NCBI GenBank assembly: GCA_963788055.1
Contig: CAWBFA010000001.1
Span: 310,001 to 374,000, forward strand
Direction: 5' to 3'
DNA from: JACCTU01 sp963788055
Lineage (GTDB): Bacteria > Actinomycetota > Thermoleophilia > Gaiellales > Gaiellaceae
Length of the DNA: 64,000 bases
Below are positions 6,838 through 19,728 of the stretch, in pieces (position 1 is the stretch's first letter; each line of letters begins with the position of its first letter). The notes beneath the pieces are model-generated. The model had not been told where the DNA came from. It ran no database searches and saw nothing but the letters and a program-made list of their open reading frames with translations. The translations under genes were made by a program, and so were the position numbers.

Positions 6838-9800
6838 GCGCGAGCTTCCCCGCCGAGGGCAACTACACGGTCCGCGTGGTCGCCACCGACAACGGCACGA
6901 ACGCCGAGTCGCCGGGCGTCTCGGCCACCTTCAAGATCGACCGGACGAGCCCGACGTCGGGCGTCCTCGCGCTGAACAGCGTCAGCCCTGCCGGCTCCGC
7001 CTACCTGAGCGGCACGACCGTTTGGTACCGGGGTGTCCAGACCGGCGGCGGAAGCTTCCGGCTGCGGAACACGGTCACCGACAACGTCGGCGGCTCCGGG
7101 GCGGGCGGCAGCAGGACGAACGCGCTCGGCGGGACGCCGACGAACTGGACCCACACGCCGTCGACGGTCGCGACGCCCTTGGGGGGCCCGTACGACTCGA
7201 ACACCTTCAACTGGGCGCAGGGAACGACCAGCTCGCCGACCGAGGTCGTCGACGCCCTGGACGCAGCCACGAACTCGCTCGCGCTGTCGACCTTGACCTT
7301 CTCCGACGACTCGGCGACGAACGCCGCGACCGTCACCTTCCCGACGGACACCGCGGCGTACAACACGGCGGGATGGAACACTGGTTGCTCCACGGGGCCC
7401 GGCGACCTTTGCGGCACCACGGACGACAGCTCGAAGTCCGGGATCGCGGCGGTTGACGTCTCGATCCAGCAGGGCGCGGGCAACTACTGGAGCGGCGGCT
7501 CCTTCGCGAGCGGCTCCGAGGTCTGGAACCCCGCCACGGGGACGACGAGCTGGAGCCTCGGTTTCGCGGGCTCGAACTTCCCCGCCGACGGGACCTACAA
7601 CTTCCGAGTCCGGACGACCGACAACGTCGGCAACACCGCGATCGGGACCTTCGCTATCACGATCGACACAGGTACGCCCTCCGCGCCGTCCTCGCTCGGC
7701 ACGAGCCCCGCTTCGCCCGCGAACAACAACGACCCGCGGGTGACCGGCACCGCGGAGGTCGGGTCGACCGTCGACGTCTACGCGACTACGGACTGCTCGG
7801 GCGGCTCGGTCGCCTCCGGCACGGCCGCAGCCTTCGGCGGCGCCGGCCTCAACCCCGCCGACGTCACCGACAACACGACCACCTCGTACACCGCGAAAGC
7901 GACCGACGCGGCCGGCAACCAGTCGCTCTGCTCGAGCGCGACCTCCTATGTCGAGGACTCCGCTGCACCCGGCGCCCCTTCCTCACTCGGCACGACGCCC
8001 GCGTCGCCGGCGAACGGCAACGACCCGCGCGTCACCGGCACCGCCGAGGCCGGCTCCACCGTCAACCTTTACGCGACGAACGACTGCACGGGAGGCTCCG
8101 TCGCCTCCGGCACCGCCGCAGCCTTCGGCGGCGCGGGCTTCGACCCCCCGAACGTCGCAGACAACTCCTCGACCTCGTACACGGCGAAGGCGACCGACGC
8201 CGCCGGCAACCAGTCGGCCTGCTCGAGCGCGATCTCCTACGTCGAGGACTCCACCAATCCGGCAGCCGCGGTCACGTTCCCGACGGCAGGCGCGACGTAC
8301 GGAAACGTGAGCTGGAACAACCCCGCCGGCACGGCGTCCGACACCGGCGGCGCCGGCCTCCTGCGGGTCGAAGTCTCGATCAAACGCGCCTCGGACAACC
8401 AGTACTGGAACGGCACCGCCTTCGCCGACGGCACCGAGAACTGGCGCACCGCGACGGGCACCGCCTCGTGGGCCCTGACCTTCCCGTCCTCCAACTTCCC
8501 GGCGGACGGCGACTACGTCTTCCGCGTCCGCGCAGTCGACAACGCGAGCAACACCGAGGCCGCGACCTCGTACACGGTCACCATCGACAACGCAGCGCCG
8601 AACACGTCGATCACCGCGCAGCCCGGTGACCCCACGAACGCGACCGGAGCCTCCTTCTCATTCACGTCCACGGAGGGCGGCTCGACGTTCGAGTGCCGGC
8701 TCGACGGGGGATCGTGGAGCGCCTGCACCTCTCCGAAGAGCTACAGCGGTCTCGCGCAGGGATCGCGCGTGTTCGACGTGCGGGCAACCGACGGTGCGGG
8801 CAACACCGACGCTTCCCCAGCTTCGTTCGCCTGGACGATCGACACAACCGACCCGTCCGCGGCGATCACGTTCCCGGCCGCGAGCGGCACATACCGCAAT
8901 GTGTCGTGGAACGACTTCAGCGGCACGGCCTCCGACACCGGCGGTGCGGGCCTCGACAAGGTCGAGGTCTCGATCAAGCGCGTCTCCGACAACCAGTACT
9001 GGAACGGCACCGCCTTCGCCGACGGCACCGAGAACTGGCGCCTCGCCGCGGGCACGGCCTCCTGGTCGCTCGCCTTTGGGGCCGGGAACTTCCCCGCGGA
9101 CGGCGACTACACGATGCGGGTCCGGGCGACCGACCTCGCGACGAACGTCCAGGGCACGCCCGCCTCCCGCACCTTCACGATCGACAACGCAGCGCCCAAC
9201 ACGAGCATCGACTCCTCCCCCTCCGATCCGTCGAACGCGACCGGGCCGAGCTTCACGTTCTCATCGAGCGAGGGCGGCTCGACGTTCGAGTGCCGGCTGG
9301 ACGGCGGCTCCTGGAGTGCCTGCACCTCGCCGAAGAGCTATGCGGGACTGACGCAGGGGTCGCACACCTTCGAGGTGCGGGCGACCGACACCGCGGGCAA
9401 CACCGACGCCACCGCCGCCTCGTTCACGTGGGCCCTCGACACCACCGATCCGAGCGCGGCGTACGTCTTCCCGGCGGCCGGCGGCTTCTACAACCTGGCC
9501 GGCTGGAACGACTTCGGCGGCACCGCCTCCGACACCGGGGGCGCCGGGCTCGACAAGGTCGAGATCTCGATCAAGCGAGACTCGGACAACCAGTACTGGA
9601 ACGGCACCGCCTTCGCCGACGGCAGCGAGAACTGGCGTCTCGCCGCCGGCACCGCATCGTGGTCGCTCGCCTTCTCCGGCGCGAACTTCACCACCGAAGG
9701 CGGCTACACGGTTCGCCTGCGGGCGACCGACACCGCAGGCAACGTCGGAGCTCCGGCGAGCCGCACCTTCTCGGTCGACACGACGGCACCGAACACGTCG

Positions 9801-10228
9801 ATCACTGCGCAGCCGAGCAACCCGACGAACTCGACCGGCGCCTCCTTCTCCTTCAGCTCCAGTGAGGGCGGGTCGACGTTCGAGTGCCAGCTCGACGGCG
9901 GCGGCTGGTCCGCCTGCAGCTCGCCGAAGAGCTACAGCGGCCTCGCCGCCGGTTCCCGCACGTTCCAGGTGCGCGCAACCGACGCCGCCGGGAACACCGA
10001 CGCCTCCGCCGCGAGCTTCACGTGGACGATCGACACGACCGCTCCGAGCTCGGCGATCACCTTCCCGGCCGCCGGCCCGTACAACAACGCGGGCTGGAAT
10101 GCCTTCAGCGGGACGGCCTCCGACACGGGCGGCGCGGGGCTCGACAGAGTCGAGGTCTCGATCAAGCGCGCCTCCGACGACCAGTACTGGAACGGCACCG
10201 CCTTCGCCGACGGCACCGAGAACTGGCG
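6838..10228 (+). CDS. Giant Ig protein, first long uninterrupted repeat fragment
   Basis: About 1,130 codons without a break. It contains two Big-type modules with SLGTSPASPANNNDP (near 7690 and 7980) followed by alternating modules: A, about 105 residues, with a conserved DKVEVSIKR, YWNGTAFADGTENW and FPADGDYTMRVRATD; and B, about 85 residues, with EGGSTFEC, GGSWSACTSPKSY and TFQVRATDAAGNTDAS. The pair of cysteines in each B module (FEC and SAC) probably forms a disulphide in each domain, which suits an extracytoplasmic fibre. Confidence 0.75.
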
Positions 10229-11256
10229 CGCTCGCCGCCGGCACGGCCTCCTGGTCGCTCGCCTTTGCGGCCGGCAACTTCCCCGCGGACGGCGACTACC
10301 TCGTACGCGTTCGGGCGACCGACCTCGCGACGAACGTCCAGGGCTCACCGTCTTCGCAGACCTTCACGATCGACAACGCTTCGCCGAACACGTCGATCAC
10401 GGCGCAGCCGAACGACCCGACGAACTCGACCGGCGCATCGTTCTCGTTCACCGCGACCGAGGGCGGCTCGACGTTCGAGTGCCAGCTCGACGGCGGCGGC
10501 TGGTCCGCCTGCACCTCGCCCAAGAGCTACAGCGGCCTCGCCGCCGGCTCGCACACCTTCCAGGTCCGCGCCACCGATGCCGCCGGGAACACCGACGCCT
10601 CCGCCGCGTCGCTTCACCTGGACGATCGACACAACGGCACCCGCCTCGGTCGTGACCTTCCCCACCAGCGGCGGCTTCTACAACGCCGCGGCGTGGGCGG
10701 ACATCGCCGGAACCGCGTCCGACGCCGTCGCGCTCGACAAGGTCGAGGTCTCGATCAAACGCGAGTCCGACGACCAGTACTGGAACGGCTCCGCCTTCGC
10801 CGACGCCACCGAGAACTGGCGGCTCGCGGCAGGCACCGCTTCGTGGTCGGTCGCCTTCCCGAACGTCAACTTCCCCGCCGACGGCGACTACGTCGTCCGC
10901 GTCCGCGCGACCGACACGGCGGCGAACCCCGAGACGCCGGCCTCGTACTCGCTGACCTACGACACCGCCGCACCGAACACCTCGATCACCGCGCAGCCGA
11001 GCGACCCGACGAACGCGACCGGCGCCTCCTTCTCCTTCACCTCGACGCGAGGGCGGCTCGACGTTCGAGTGCCAGCTCGACGGCGGCGGCTGGGCCTCCT
11101 GCGCCTCGCCCAAGAGCTACACCGGCCTGGCGCCAGAGCTCCCACACCTTCCAGGTGCGCGCCACCGACGGCGCAGCCAACACCGACGCCTCGCCGGCTT
11201 CCTTCACCTGGACGATCGACACCGCCGCGCCCGACACGACGATCACCGCGCAGCCC

Positions 11257-12790
11257 GCCGACCCGAGCAACTCGGCGAACGCCGACTTCTCCTTCACGTC
11301 GAGCGAGGGCGGCTCGACGTTCGAGTGCCAGCTCGACGGCGGCGGCTGGGCATCCTGCGCGACGCCGAAGAGCTACACCGGCCTCGCCGACGCCTCCCAC
11401 ACCTTCCAGGTGCGCGCCACCGACGCCGCGGGCAACACCGACGCCTCGCCCGCTAGCTTCACCTGGACGGTCGACGCCGCCGCGCCCAACACCATCGATC
11501 ACCGCGCAGCCGAGCGATCCGTCGAACGACACCGGGCCGAGCTTCTCGTTCACCTCGACCGAGGGCGGCTCGACGTTCGAGTGTCAGCGGGACGGCGGCG
11601 GCTGGGCCTCCTGCACCTCGCCCAAGAGCTACACCGGCCTGAGCGACGGCTCCCACACCTTCGAGGTGCGCGCGACCGACGCCTCCGGCAACACCGACCC
11701 GACGCCGGCGAGCTTCACCTGGACGATCGACACCGCCGCGCCCAACACCACGATCACCGCGCAGCCGAGCGATCCGACGAACGCGACCGGCGCCTCCTTC
11801 TCCTTCACCTCGTCCGAGGGCGGCTCGACGTTCGAGTGTCAGCGGGACGGCGGCGGCTGGGCCTCCTGCACCTCGCCCGAAGAGCTACACCGGCCTGAGC
11901 GACGGCTCGCACACCTTCGAGGTGCGCGCCACCGACGCCGCCGGCAACACCGACGCCGACGCCCGCGAGCTTCACCTGGACGGTCGACACCGCCGCGCCG
12001 AACACCACGATCACCGCGCAGCCCAGCGACCCGAGCAACTCGGCCGACGCCGAGCTTCTCCTTCACCTCGAGCGAGGGCGGCTCGACGTTCGAGTGTCAG
12101 CTCGACGGCGGCGGCTGGGCGGCCTGCGCGACGCCGAAGAGCTACACCGGCCTAGCCGACGGCTCGCACACCTTCCAGGTACGCGCCACCGACGCCGCCG
12201 GCAACACCGACGCCACGCCCGCGAGCTTCACCTGGACGATCGACACCGCCGCGCCGAACACGACGATCACCGCGCAGCCCAGCGACCCGAGCAACTCGGC
12301 GAACGCCGACTTCTCCTTCGCCTCGAGCGAAGGCGGCTCCACCTTCGAGTGCAAGCTCGACGCCGGCGCCTTCGCCGCCTGCACCTCCCCCAAGAGCTAC
12401 ACCGGCCTCGCCGACGGCTCCCACACCTTCCAGGTGCGCGCCACCGACGCCGCCGGCAACACCGACGCCACGCCCGCGAGCTTCACCTGGACGATCGACA
12501 CCGCCGCGCCGAACACCACGATCACCGCGCAGCCCAGCGACCCGAGCAACTCGGCGAACGCCGACTTCTCCTTCACGTCGAGCGAAGGCGGCTCCACCTT
12601 CGAGTGCAAGCTCGACGCCGGCGCGTTCGCACGCCTGCACCTCCCCCAAGAGCTACACCGGCCTCGCCGACGGCTCCCACACCTTCCAGGTGCGCGCCAC
12701 CGACGCCGCCGGCAACACCGACGCCACGCCCGCGAGCTTCACCTGGACGATCGACACCGCCGCACCGAGCTCGACGACGAGCTTTCCGGT
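11257..12790 (+). repeat. Tandem 255-bp (85-codon) Ig module array
   Basis: Equivalent points of successive B modules fall at 11257, 11513, 11768, 12025, 12281 and 12536, giving spacings of 256, 255, 257, 256 and 255 bases. The unit is 85 codons. The excess bases match exactly the number of frame breaks in each unit. Copies are nearly identical at the DNA level (for example GAACACCACGATCACCGCGC), so unequal recombination and assembly collapse are both possible here. Confidence 0.8.
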
Positions 12791-13887
12791 GAACACCGCC
12801 TCGTACAACATCGCGAGCTGGAACGCGGGCTGTTCGCCGAGCGGCGTCTGCGGTACGGCGTCCGACGGCGGCTCGGGCCTCGACCGCGTCGAGGTCTCGA
12901 TCCAGCGCGGCACCGACAGCCTCTACTGGAACGGCTCGTCCTTCGGAAGCGCGTCCGAGGACTGGCAGAACGCCGGCGGCGCCTCCTGGAACCTCGCCTT
13001 CGCCGCCGCTGCCTTCCCGTCCGACGGCAGCTACACGATCCGCGTGCGCGCACGCGACCTTGCCGGGAACGTCGAGGCGCCCGCGAGCCGCACCTTCACG
13101 ATCGACACGAGCGCCCCCGACACAGCGATCGACTCCGGCCCGGCGAACCCGACGAACAGCCAGGATCCGAGCTTCACCTTCTCCGGCGGACCCGGCGGCG
13201 TGAGCTTCGAGTGCCGCCTCGACGGAGGCTCGTGGACCGCCTGCACCTCGCCGAAGAGCTACACGGCGCTCGCAGCCGGTACACACACGTTCGACGTTCG
13301 CGCGCAGGACGGCGCCGGGAACATCGACCCGACGCCGGCGACGCAGACCTGGACGATCGACCTGACGGCGCCGAGCTCAGCGATCGGCTTCCCGGCGAAC
13401 GGCGGCAACTACAACGGCGCGGGCTGGGCCGACCCGTCCGGCACCGCCTCCGACGGCGTCGGGCTCGACCGCGTCGAGGTCTCGCTCCAGCGCACGTCCA
13501 ACTCGCTCTACTGGAACGGGACCGCGTTCGCGGACGCTTCCGAGAACTGGCGCACGGCAGCCGGCACCGGCACCTGGTCGCTCGCGTTCGCGGGGACGAA
13601 CTTCCCGGCCGACGGCGACTACTCGATCCGCGTCCGCGCGGTCGACGCCGCCGGCAACGTCGAAACGGCTTCGTCGCGCACGTTCACCGTCGACACGGTC
13701 CCGCCGCAGACGACGATCGACACCTCGCCCGCGACGCCGATCTCGAGCGCCGATGCGAGCTTCACGTTCTCGGCCGACCAGCCGGGCTCCAGCTTCGAGT
13801 GCCGCCTCGACGGCGGCGCCTGGGTGGCCTGCGCGAGCCGACGGAACTACACCGGGCTCGCCGAGGGCTCGCACACGTTCGAGGTGC

Positions 13888-16800
13888 AGGGCGACCGACG
13901 TCGGCGGAAACGTCGACCCCTCCCCCGCCTCGCACACGTGGGTCGTCGACACGGTCCCGCCGGTCGCGACGATGGACGACCCCGGCCAGTACCTCAAGGG
14001 CACGATCAATCTCAACTCCACCTCGACCGACACCGGCGGCAGCGGCGTGGCCTCCGTCGGCTTCGAGCGCTCGCCCGCGGGCGCCGGCACCTGGAGCAGC
14101 ATCGCGGCGGCGTGGGACACGACCGGCGTCGCCAACGGCCTCTACGACCTGCGCGTGCTGGCAATCGACTTCGCGGGCAACTCGAGCAGCACCCCCGCGC
14201 TCACCGGACGCTGGGTCGACAACCTGAAGCCGACCGTCTCGATCGTCGACCCAGGCCCGGTCAGCGGCACGGTCACGGTCGACGCGAACGCTGCCGACGC
14301 GCACTCGGGCGTCAAGCGGGTCGAGCTGCAGGTCTTCGACGGCGGTGCCTGGGTCTCGCTCGGCACCGACACGAGCGCGCCGTACCAGGCCTCGTGGGCG
14401 ACGGCGTCCTTCTTGGACGGCGCGCACGACCTTCGCGCGATCGCGACGGACTACACCGACAACGTCGAGACGTCCTCGGTCGTCTCCGTGGTCGTCGACA
14501 ACACCGACCCGACGGTCTCCTTCACGGCTCCTGTCGACCTCGGCTTCGTCAACGGGACCGACGCCGACCCGTTCACGCTCGTCGCTGATGCCGCCGACCT
14601 CGGTAGCGGCGTCGACGACGTCGAGTTCTTCCTCTGCACCGCCGGAGGCGTGGCCTGCACGAGCTCCAGCTCGCTCGGGACGGACAACGCCGGGCCGTAC
14701 GAGGCAGCCTGGCCGCTCCCCGGCACCGACGGCGTCTACCACCTGAAGGCGACCGCGCGCGACCTCGCAGGCCGAAGCGCGAGCGCCGTGATCGAGATCA
14801 CCGTCGACCGCACCACGCCGGACACGAGCCTCGTCACGACCCCCGGCGACCCGTCGCGCGACTCGACGCCCGACTTCACGTTCTCCTCGACCGAGCTCGG
14901 CTCGACCTTCGAGTGCAGCGTGGACGGCGGCGCCTGGGCAGCCTGCGCGACGCCGCACACAACCGCCCCGCTCGCCGACGGCCCGCGGACATTCGACGTG
15001 CGCGCGATCGATGCGGCCGGGAATGTCGACGCGACGCCGTCGAGCTGGGCGTGGCTGCTCGACACGACGCCGCCGATTGCGACGATGAACGACCCGGGCG
15101 CCAATCTGCGCTTGACGATCCCGCTCACCTCGGTCGAGAGCGACCCCGGTGCGACCCCGTCCGGCATCGCCTCCGTCGAGTACCAGTATTCGGTCGCCGA
15201 CGCTGACACGTGGGTCACCGCCTCCGCGGCCTGGGACACGACCACGGTCACCGACGGCCTGTACGACCTCCGCGTGGTCGTGACCGACAACGCCGGCAAC
15301 GAGACGCAAGCCGCCGCGGTCGAGGATCGTCGCGTCGACAACTCGCCGCCCGCGACCGCGATCGACGACCCGGGCGCGAACCTGCGCGCCGTCGTCCCGA
15401 TCAAGGGCACCGCGAGCGACACCGGCTCGGGCGTCGCGAACGTCGTCTTCGAGATCAGCCCCGACGGTGCCGCGTGGTCGACGATCGGCTTGGACAACTC
15501 GGATCCGTACGAGGTGGCATTCGACACGACGTCGATGCCGGACGGCCTCTACTTCTTCCGCACGGTTGCGTCAGACGTCGCCGGCAACGTCACCGAGGGT
15601 GCACCGGTCGGCCCGCGACGGATCGACAACACGCCGCCGACGGCCTCGCTGAACGATCCCGGCGCGAACCTCCGCGGCGCTGTCAACCTGAGCTCGGTCG
15701 TCGACGACCCGCCCGGGCCACCGGTCGCCTCGGGCGTGTCGGTGGTCATGTACGAGGCGCTGATCGGCGGCGTCTGGACGGGGATCTCGCAGACCTGGGC
15801 GACGACCTCGGTGCCTGACGGCGTCTACGATCTGCGGGTCGTCGTCGCCGACGTCGCGGGCAACCAGACCACTTCGGCGATCGTCGGCGGCAGGCGCGTC
15901 GACAACACCCCGCCGGACACGTCGCACGACGCGCCCGGGAATTGGCAGTCGGGTGCGGTCACGGTCGCCCTCGGCCCGAGCGACGGCGGTTCCGGCGTCG
16001 CGAACACGCAGTACTCCGTCGACGGCGGCGGTTGGAACTCCGGCACGAGCGTCAACGTGTCAGGCGACGGCATCCACACGATCTCGTTCTTCTCGACCGA
16101 CGTCGCCGGGAACATCGAGTCGCCGAAGACGGCGACGGTGATGATCGACTCGACGCCGCCCGATCCGGGCGCGAACGACCCGGGCAACTACCTGCGCGGC
16201 ACGGTCACGCTGACCGCGAACCCGAGCACGGGCGGCCCCGGAGGTGCGGACGTGACGCAGGTCGAGTTCCAGCACAAGCGCTCGAGCGACAGCACGTGGA
16301 CGTCCCTCGGCGTCGACACGACCGACCCGTACAGCGCAACCTGGGGGACCACCTCGGCCGACGACGGCTCGTGGGATCTGCGCTTCATCGTCACCGACGA
16401 AGCGAACAACACGGACACCACCGACCTCGCATCGAAGATCGTGGACAACACGGCACCGACGGGCAACGTCGCCTCCCCGCTGTCCGGGTCGACCGTCTCC
16501 GGGAGCATCACGCTCGGCGTCTCGGCCTCCGACGACAACCCGATCGCCGGTGTCGAGTACTTCGTCAACGGCGGCTCGATCGGGACCGCCGGCAGCGCCC
16601 CGTTCCAGATGAGCTGGAATTCGGCGTCGGGCGGCGACGGCGGCGCGACGATCTCCGCGGTGATCAGCGACGTGGCCGGCAACTCGACCACGACCGGCAC
16701 GGTCAACATCACGGTCGACAACTTCGCGCCGTCGGTCTCGATCGGCTCGCCGCCGCCGAACGTGAGCGGCTCCATCGGCCTCTCCGCAAGCGCCGACGGC

Positions 16801-17895
16801 GACACGGTGCAGGTGACCTTCGAGCGCCGGCCCGCCGGTGGCGGCGGCTGGACGACCGTCGGGACCGACCTCGCCGGTCCGTGGGATGCGTCGTTCGACA
16901 CCACTGCCGTCGTGGACGGCAACTATGAGCTGCGCGCGATCGCGGTCGACGCGGGCGGGAACTCCGGCACGAGCGGCGTAGTCGCGACCCGCGTCGACAA
17001 CACGGACCCGAGCGGACTCCTGACCGCACCCGGCGGCGGCGCGACCGTCGGCAGCTCCGCGGTGCCGCTCGAAGCCACGGGCTCGGACAGCGGATCGGGC
17101 GTCGCGTCGGTGACCTGGCAGGCGCGCCAGTCCGGCGTCGGCAGCTTCGGCGACATCGCAAGCGACTCGGGCGCACCGTTTGCCGCGACGTGGGACGTCA
17201 CCTCCCTGCCCAGCGTCGCGCACGACCTGCGCATCGTCGTCACCGACCTGGCCGGCAACACGTTCACGAGCTCGTCGATCACGGTCAACGTCGACTCGAC
17301 CGCGCCGACGGTCTCGCTCAACAATCCAGGCTCGCCGCTCTCCGGCATTGTCGCGCTCAGCGCCTCGACGGGAGGCGACGCGATCACGGTCACCTTCGGC
17401 CGCAGCCCGGCGGGCGCCGCCTCGTGGACGACGATCGCCGCCGACGGCTCGGCTCCCTACGGGACGAGCTTCGACACGACGGCCGTCGCGGATGGCCTCT
17501 ACGACCTACGGGCGGTCGTGAACGATGCGGTCGGCAACACGAGCCAGTCCGTGATCGCGGCGGTGCGGATCGACAACTTCGTCCCGATCGTCGTCTCCTC
17601 GGTGCCGGCCAACGGCTCGATCGTCGCGAGCGCCAACCAGATCACGATCACCGCGAGCGAGGACATCGCGTCGGTTACGGGCGGGATGCTCGACGGCTCT
17701 CCCTCTGTGATGCCGATGCTCTCGGGGGCCGTCGCGACGTTCAACACAGGCTCGCTGGCCGACGGCGCGCACACGCTCCAGGGCACCGTCCACGACGCCG
17801 CCGGCAAGTCCAGCTCGTTCTCGATCACCTTCATGGTCGGCGTCCCGGCGCCCGCCCCCTCGACCGGCGGCACATTCGACACCGGGACTCTCGCT
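13888..17895 (+). CDS. Giant Ig protein, second long uninterrupted repeat fragment
   Basis: About 1,335 codons in one frame. The modules change type: each is about 90-100 residues, starts with VDNTPPTA-like words and carries DLRVVVTDNAGN near its end, as in bacterial Ig-like (Big/HYR) modules of cell-surface proteins. Only one B-type module (LGSTFECSVDGGAW near 14900) remains. Copies are more diverged at the DNA level than in the 11-12.8 kb part, and no frame breaks occur here, which links the breaks to the near-identical repeats only partly. Confidence 0.75.
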
Positions 17896-17904
17896 CGTAC
17901 CGTG

Positions 17905-19007
17905 CTCCCACCGACTTCACCGCCAAGCTCGAGGCCGACGGGTCGCTGACGCTTCGCTGGAAGCCGTCGCGCGACTCTGCAGGCGAGCCGTTCGCCACTC
18001 TCCTCTACGTCGACGGGATCGCGACGCAGACGCTGGCGCCCGGCGAGAACCAGGTCAACCTCGGGCCGTTCGACCCCGCCGACATGCGCGTCTTCACGAT
18101 CGTCGCGGTCGACGGCGAAGGGAACGCCAGCCCGGCGAGCGCGGGGCTGCGCTCGACGTCGGTCGCTCGCGGGCAAGACGCTCGACGAGGCTCGGGCGAT
18201 CCTCGTCAACCGCGGCTTCGCGGTCGGGACGGTGCGAGGCAACGGCACGGTCGTCGTCACGCCCGCCGCGGCACTGATGGCGCCGCTCGGCGCGAAGATC
18301 GACCTCGAGCTCGGCACGCCGGGGGCACCGCAGGCCCGGCTCGTGTTCGACGTCGTCGCGACGAAGCGGTACGCACCCGCCGCGAGCAAGTCGATCGCGC
18401 TTCGGCTCAAGACGACGCGGGTCGCGACTGTCACGACGACACTGCTCGACCCGAAGGGCAAGCGTGCGTACCGCTGGCGGTTCCTGGCCAAGGCCGGGAC
18501 AGCGATCAAGCGCCTCACGATGCCGCCGACCGTGGCGGAGCTCGGCCGCTACCGGCTCGTGTTCTCGGTGCAGGTCAGGCAGCGAGACCGCCAAGAAGTC
18601 GATCGTCGTCGCAGATCGTCAAGAAGACCGCGAAGCCCGTTCGGGCGAAGAAACCGCTACAGATCGTGCTCGCGAGCACGGGGAACAACAGCAAGGAAAT
18701 CGAGCGCGGGCTCAGCAAGGGCATGGAAGTCGTCCCGGCCGCTGTCGGCGAGGACGCGTGGACTCTCACCGGGGCTCCGGACCGGAACGTCGAGGTGATC
18801 GTCGTCGACGTCGACCGCTTCGGGCTCCAGCTGATCCGCGACCTACGCCTCGTCTTCCCGACGGTGCGGATCATCGGCCTGACGAACGACCCGCGCCGTC
18901 TCGTGCAGGCGGTACGGGCCGGAGCGACGATCGCGGTCCCGCGCTCGACGCCGCCGAAGGATCTCGCGAAGCTGATCCAGCGTCTCGCGACCCGCCGCGC
19001 GTACTAG
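17905..19007 (+). CDS. Giant Ig protein, C-terminal part: FN3-like, PASTA-like and receiver-fold domains (three frame breaks)
   Basis: DFTAKLEADGSLTLRWKPS begins a fibronectin-like strand set. GKTLDEARAILVNRGFAVG (about 18175) followed by a basic, strand-rich stretch is PASTA-like, a fold that often binds peptidoglycan. From about 18650 the sequence LQIVLASTG, VEVIVVDVDRFG, VRIIGLTND and ATIAVPRSTPP gives the five strands of a CheY-like fold, with an Asp in the phospho-acceptor strand but Arg in place of the conserved Lys. No membrane segment separates it from the exported part. The TAG at 19005 shares CTAG with the TSUP gene stop. Confidence 0.55.
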
Positions 19008-19678
19008 CCCAGCGCGGCCTGGACCGCGAACGCAAGGGCGATGAGAAGCAGGGCGACCCCGATCAGGCGGCGCAGCGTCTCCTCGGAGAGGCCGCCGGTG
19101 ACCCGCGCGCCGAGCCACGCTCCGGGGAGGGCGCCCGCGAGGCCGGCCGCGAGCAGATCCCACTCGACCTCGAGCTTCGCCGCGTACGTGGCGAAGGCGG
19201 CGACGCCGAGCGCGAAGCCGACGACGAGGTTCGTCCCGACGGCCTTGTGCGCGGTCAGACCGACGGCCCCGAGGAGGGCGGGCATCCGCAGCGTGCCGAG
19301 GATCACACCGATCGCGCCCCCGACGAGCCCGATCGCAAAGCCGAAGATGCCGGCGGGCCAGAGACGAGGCTCCGCGCGCGGTCGGGCGCGGATCGGGCGC
19401 ACGAGCAGGTCGATGCCGTTCCATGCGAGCACGGCCGCGATCCCCGCGAAGAGCAGGCGCTCCGGCACGCTCGACCCGACGAGCGCGCCGATGACCGCTC
19501 CCACGACGGAGGGCGGCGTCATCCAGGCGACGACGCGCCAGTCGACGCGCCCCTCTCGCGCGTGACGCCAACCGCCCGACGCGGCAGCTGCGGCGCTGAT
19601 CGCGATGTTCGTCCCGGCGGCCGCAGCGGTATTGCCGGCCGCGAACAGGATCGCGGGCAATCGCAGCGTCCCGAGCAC
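19004..19678 (-). CDS. TSUP-family (TauE/SafE) membrane transporter
   Basis: 224 residues from ATG 19678, with two internally similar halves: GNTAAAAGTNIAIS and TAHKAVGTNLVVG are the duplicated family motif (GTN), and six to seven hydrophobic helices are visible. TSUP proteins export or import sulphite, sulphonates or related anions. Similarity starts upstream of this ATG: the same frame continues to about 19740 (GYLGSAVGLVLGTLRLP), overlapping the adenosyltransferase gene, but contains no ATG, GTG or TTG. Either the start was lost to a sequence error or the protein is coupled to the upstream gene. Confidence 0.8.
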   Translation of the reverse strand: MLGTLRLPAILFAAGNTAAAAGTNIAISAAAAASGGWRHAREGRVDWRVVAWMTPPSVVGAVIGALVGSSVPERLLFAGIAAVLAWNGIDLLVRPIRARPRAEPRLWPAGIFGFAIGLVGGAIGVILGTLRMPALLGAVGLTAHKAVGTNLVVGFALGVAAFATYAAKLEVEWDLLAAGLAGALPGAWLGARVTGGLSEETLRRLIGVALLLIALAFAVQAALG

Positions 19679-19728
19679 GAGCCCGACCGCCGATCCGAGG
19701 TACCCCGCCGCGAACGACGCGGCGAAGG

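Larger units (their letters stand above)
5271..19007 (+). pseudogene. Giant Ig-repeat surface protein with PASTA-like and receiver-fold tail; frame broken about 17 times as sequenced
   Basis: One protein-coding sequence runs through all three frames. Homology continues without a gap across each break (near 5845, 6275, 6838, 10228, 10612, 11048, 11130, 11490, 11877, 11957, 12052, 12630, 13888, 17895, 18165, 18577, 18610), so the restored product is about 4,570 residues. Order: N-terminal hydrophobic segment; a unique domain to ~residue 230; alternating Ig-like modules A (YWNG...FPADGDY, at least 9 copies) and B (STFEC...ACTSPKSY, 14 copies); about 15 further Ig-like modules of the VDNTPP type; a fibronectin-like segment; a PASTA-like segment; a C-terminal receiver fold. 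All breaks but one equal one extra base. It is probably an intact adhesin or cell-wall protein in the organism, reported here as a broken locus. Confidence 0.75.

Noticed and set aside
10228..12630. Programmed +1 frameshifting in the Ig gene
   Set aside because: About a dozen sites without a shared slippery motif, and the same +1 errors in unrelated genes; sequence error is simpler.
7690..17900. Dense repeats that could suggest a CRISPR array or satellite
   Set aside because: The units are 85-105 codons of Ig-like protein sequence with protein-level conservation, no spacers and no cas genes.
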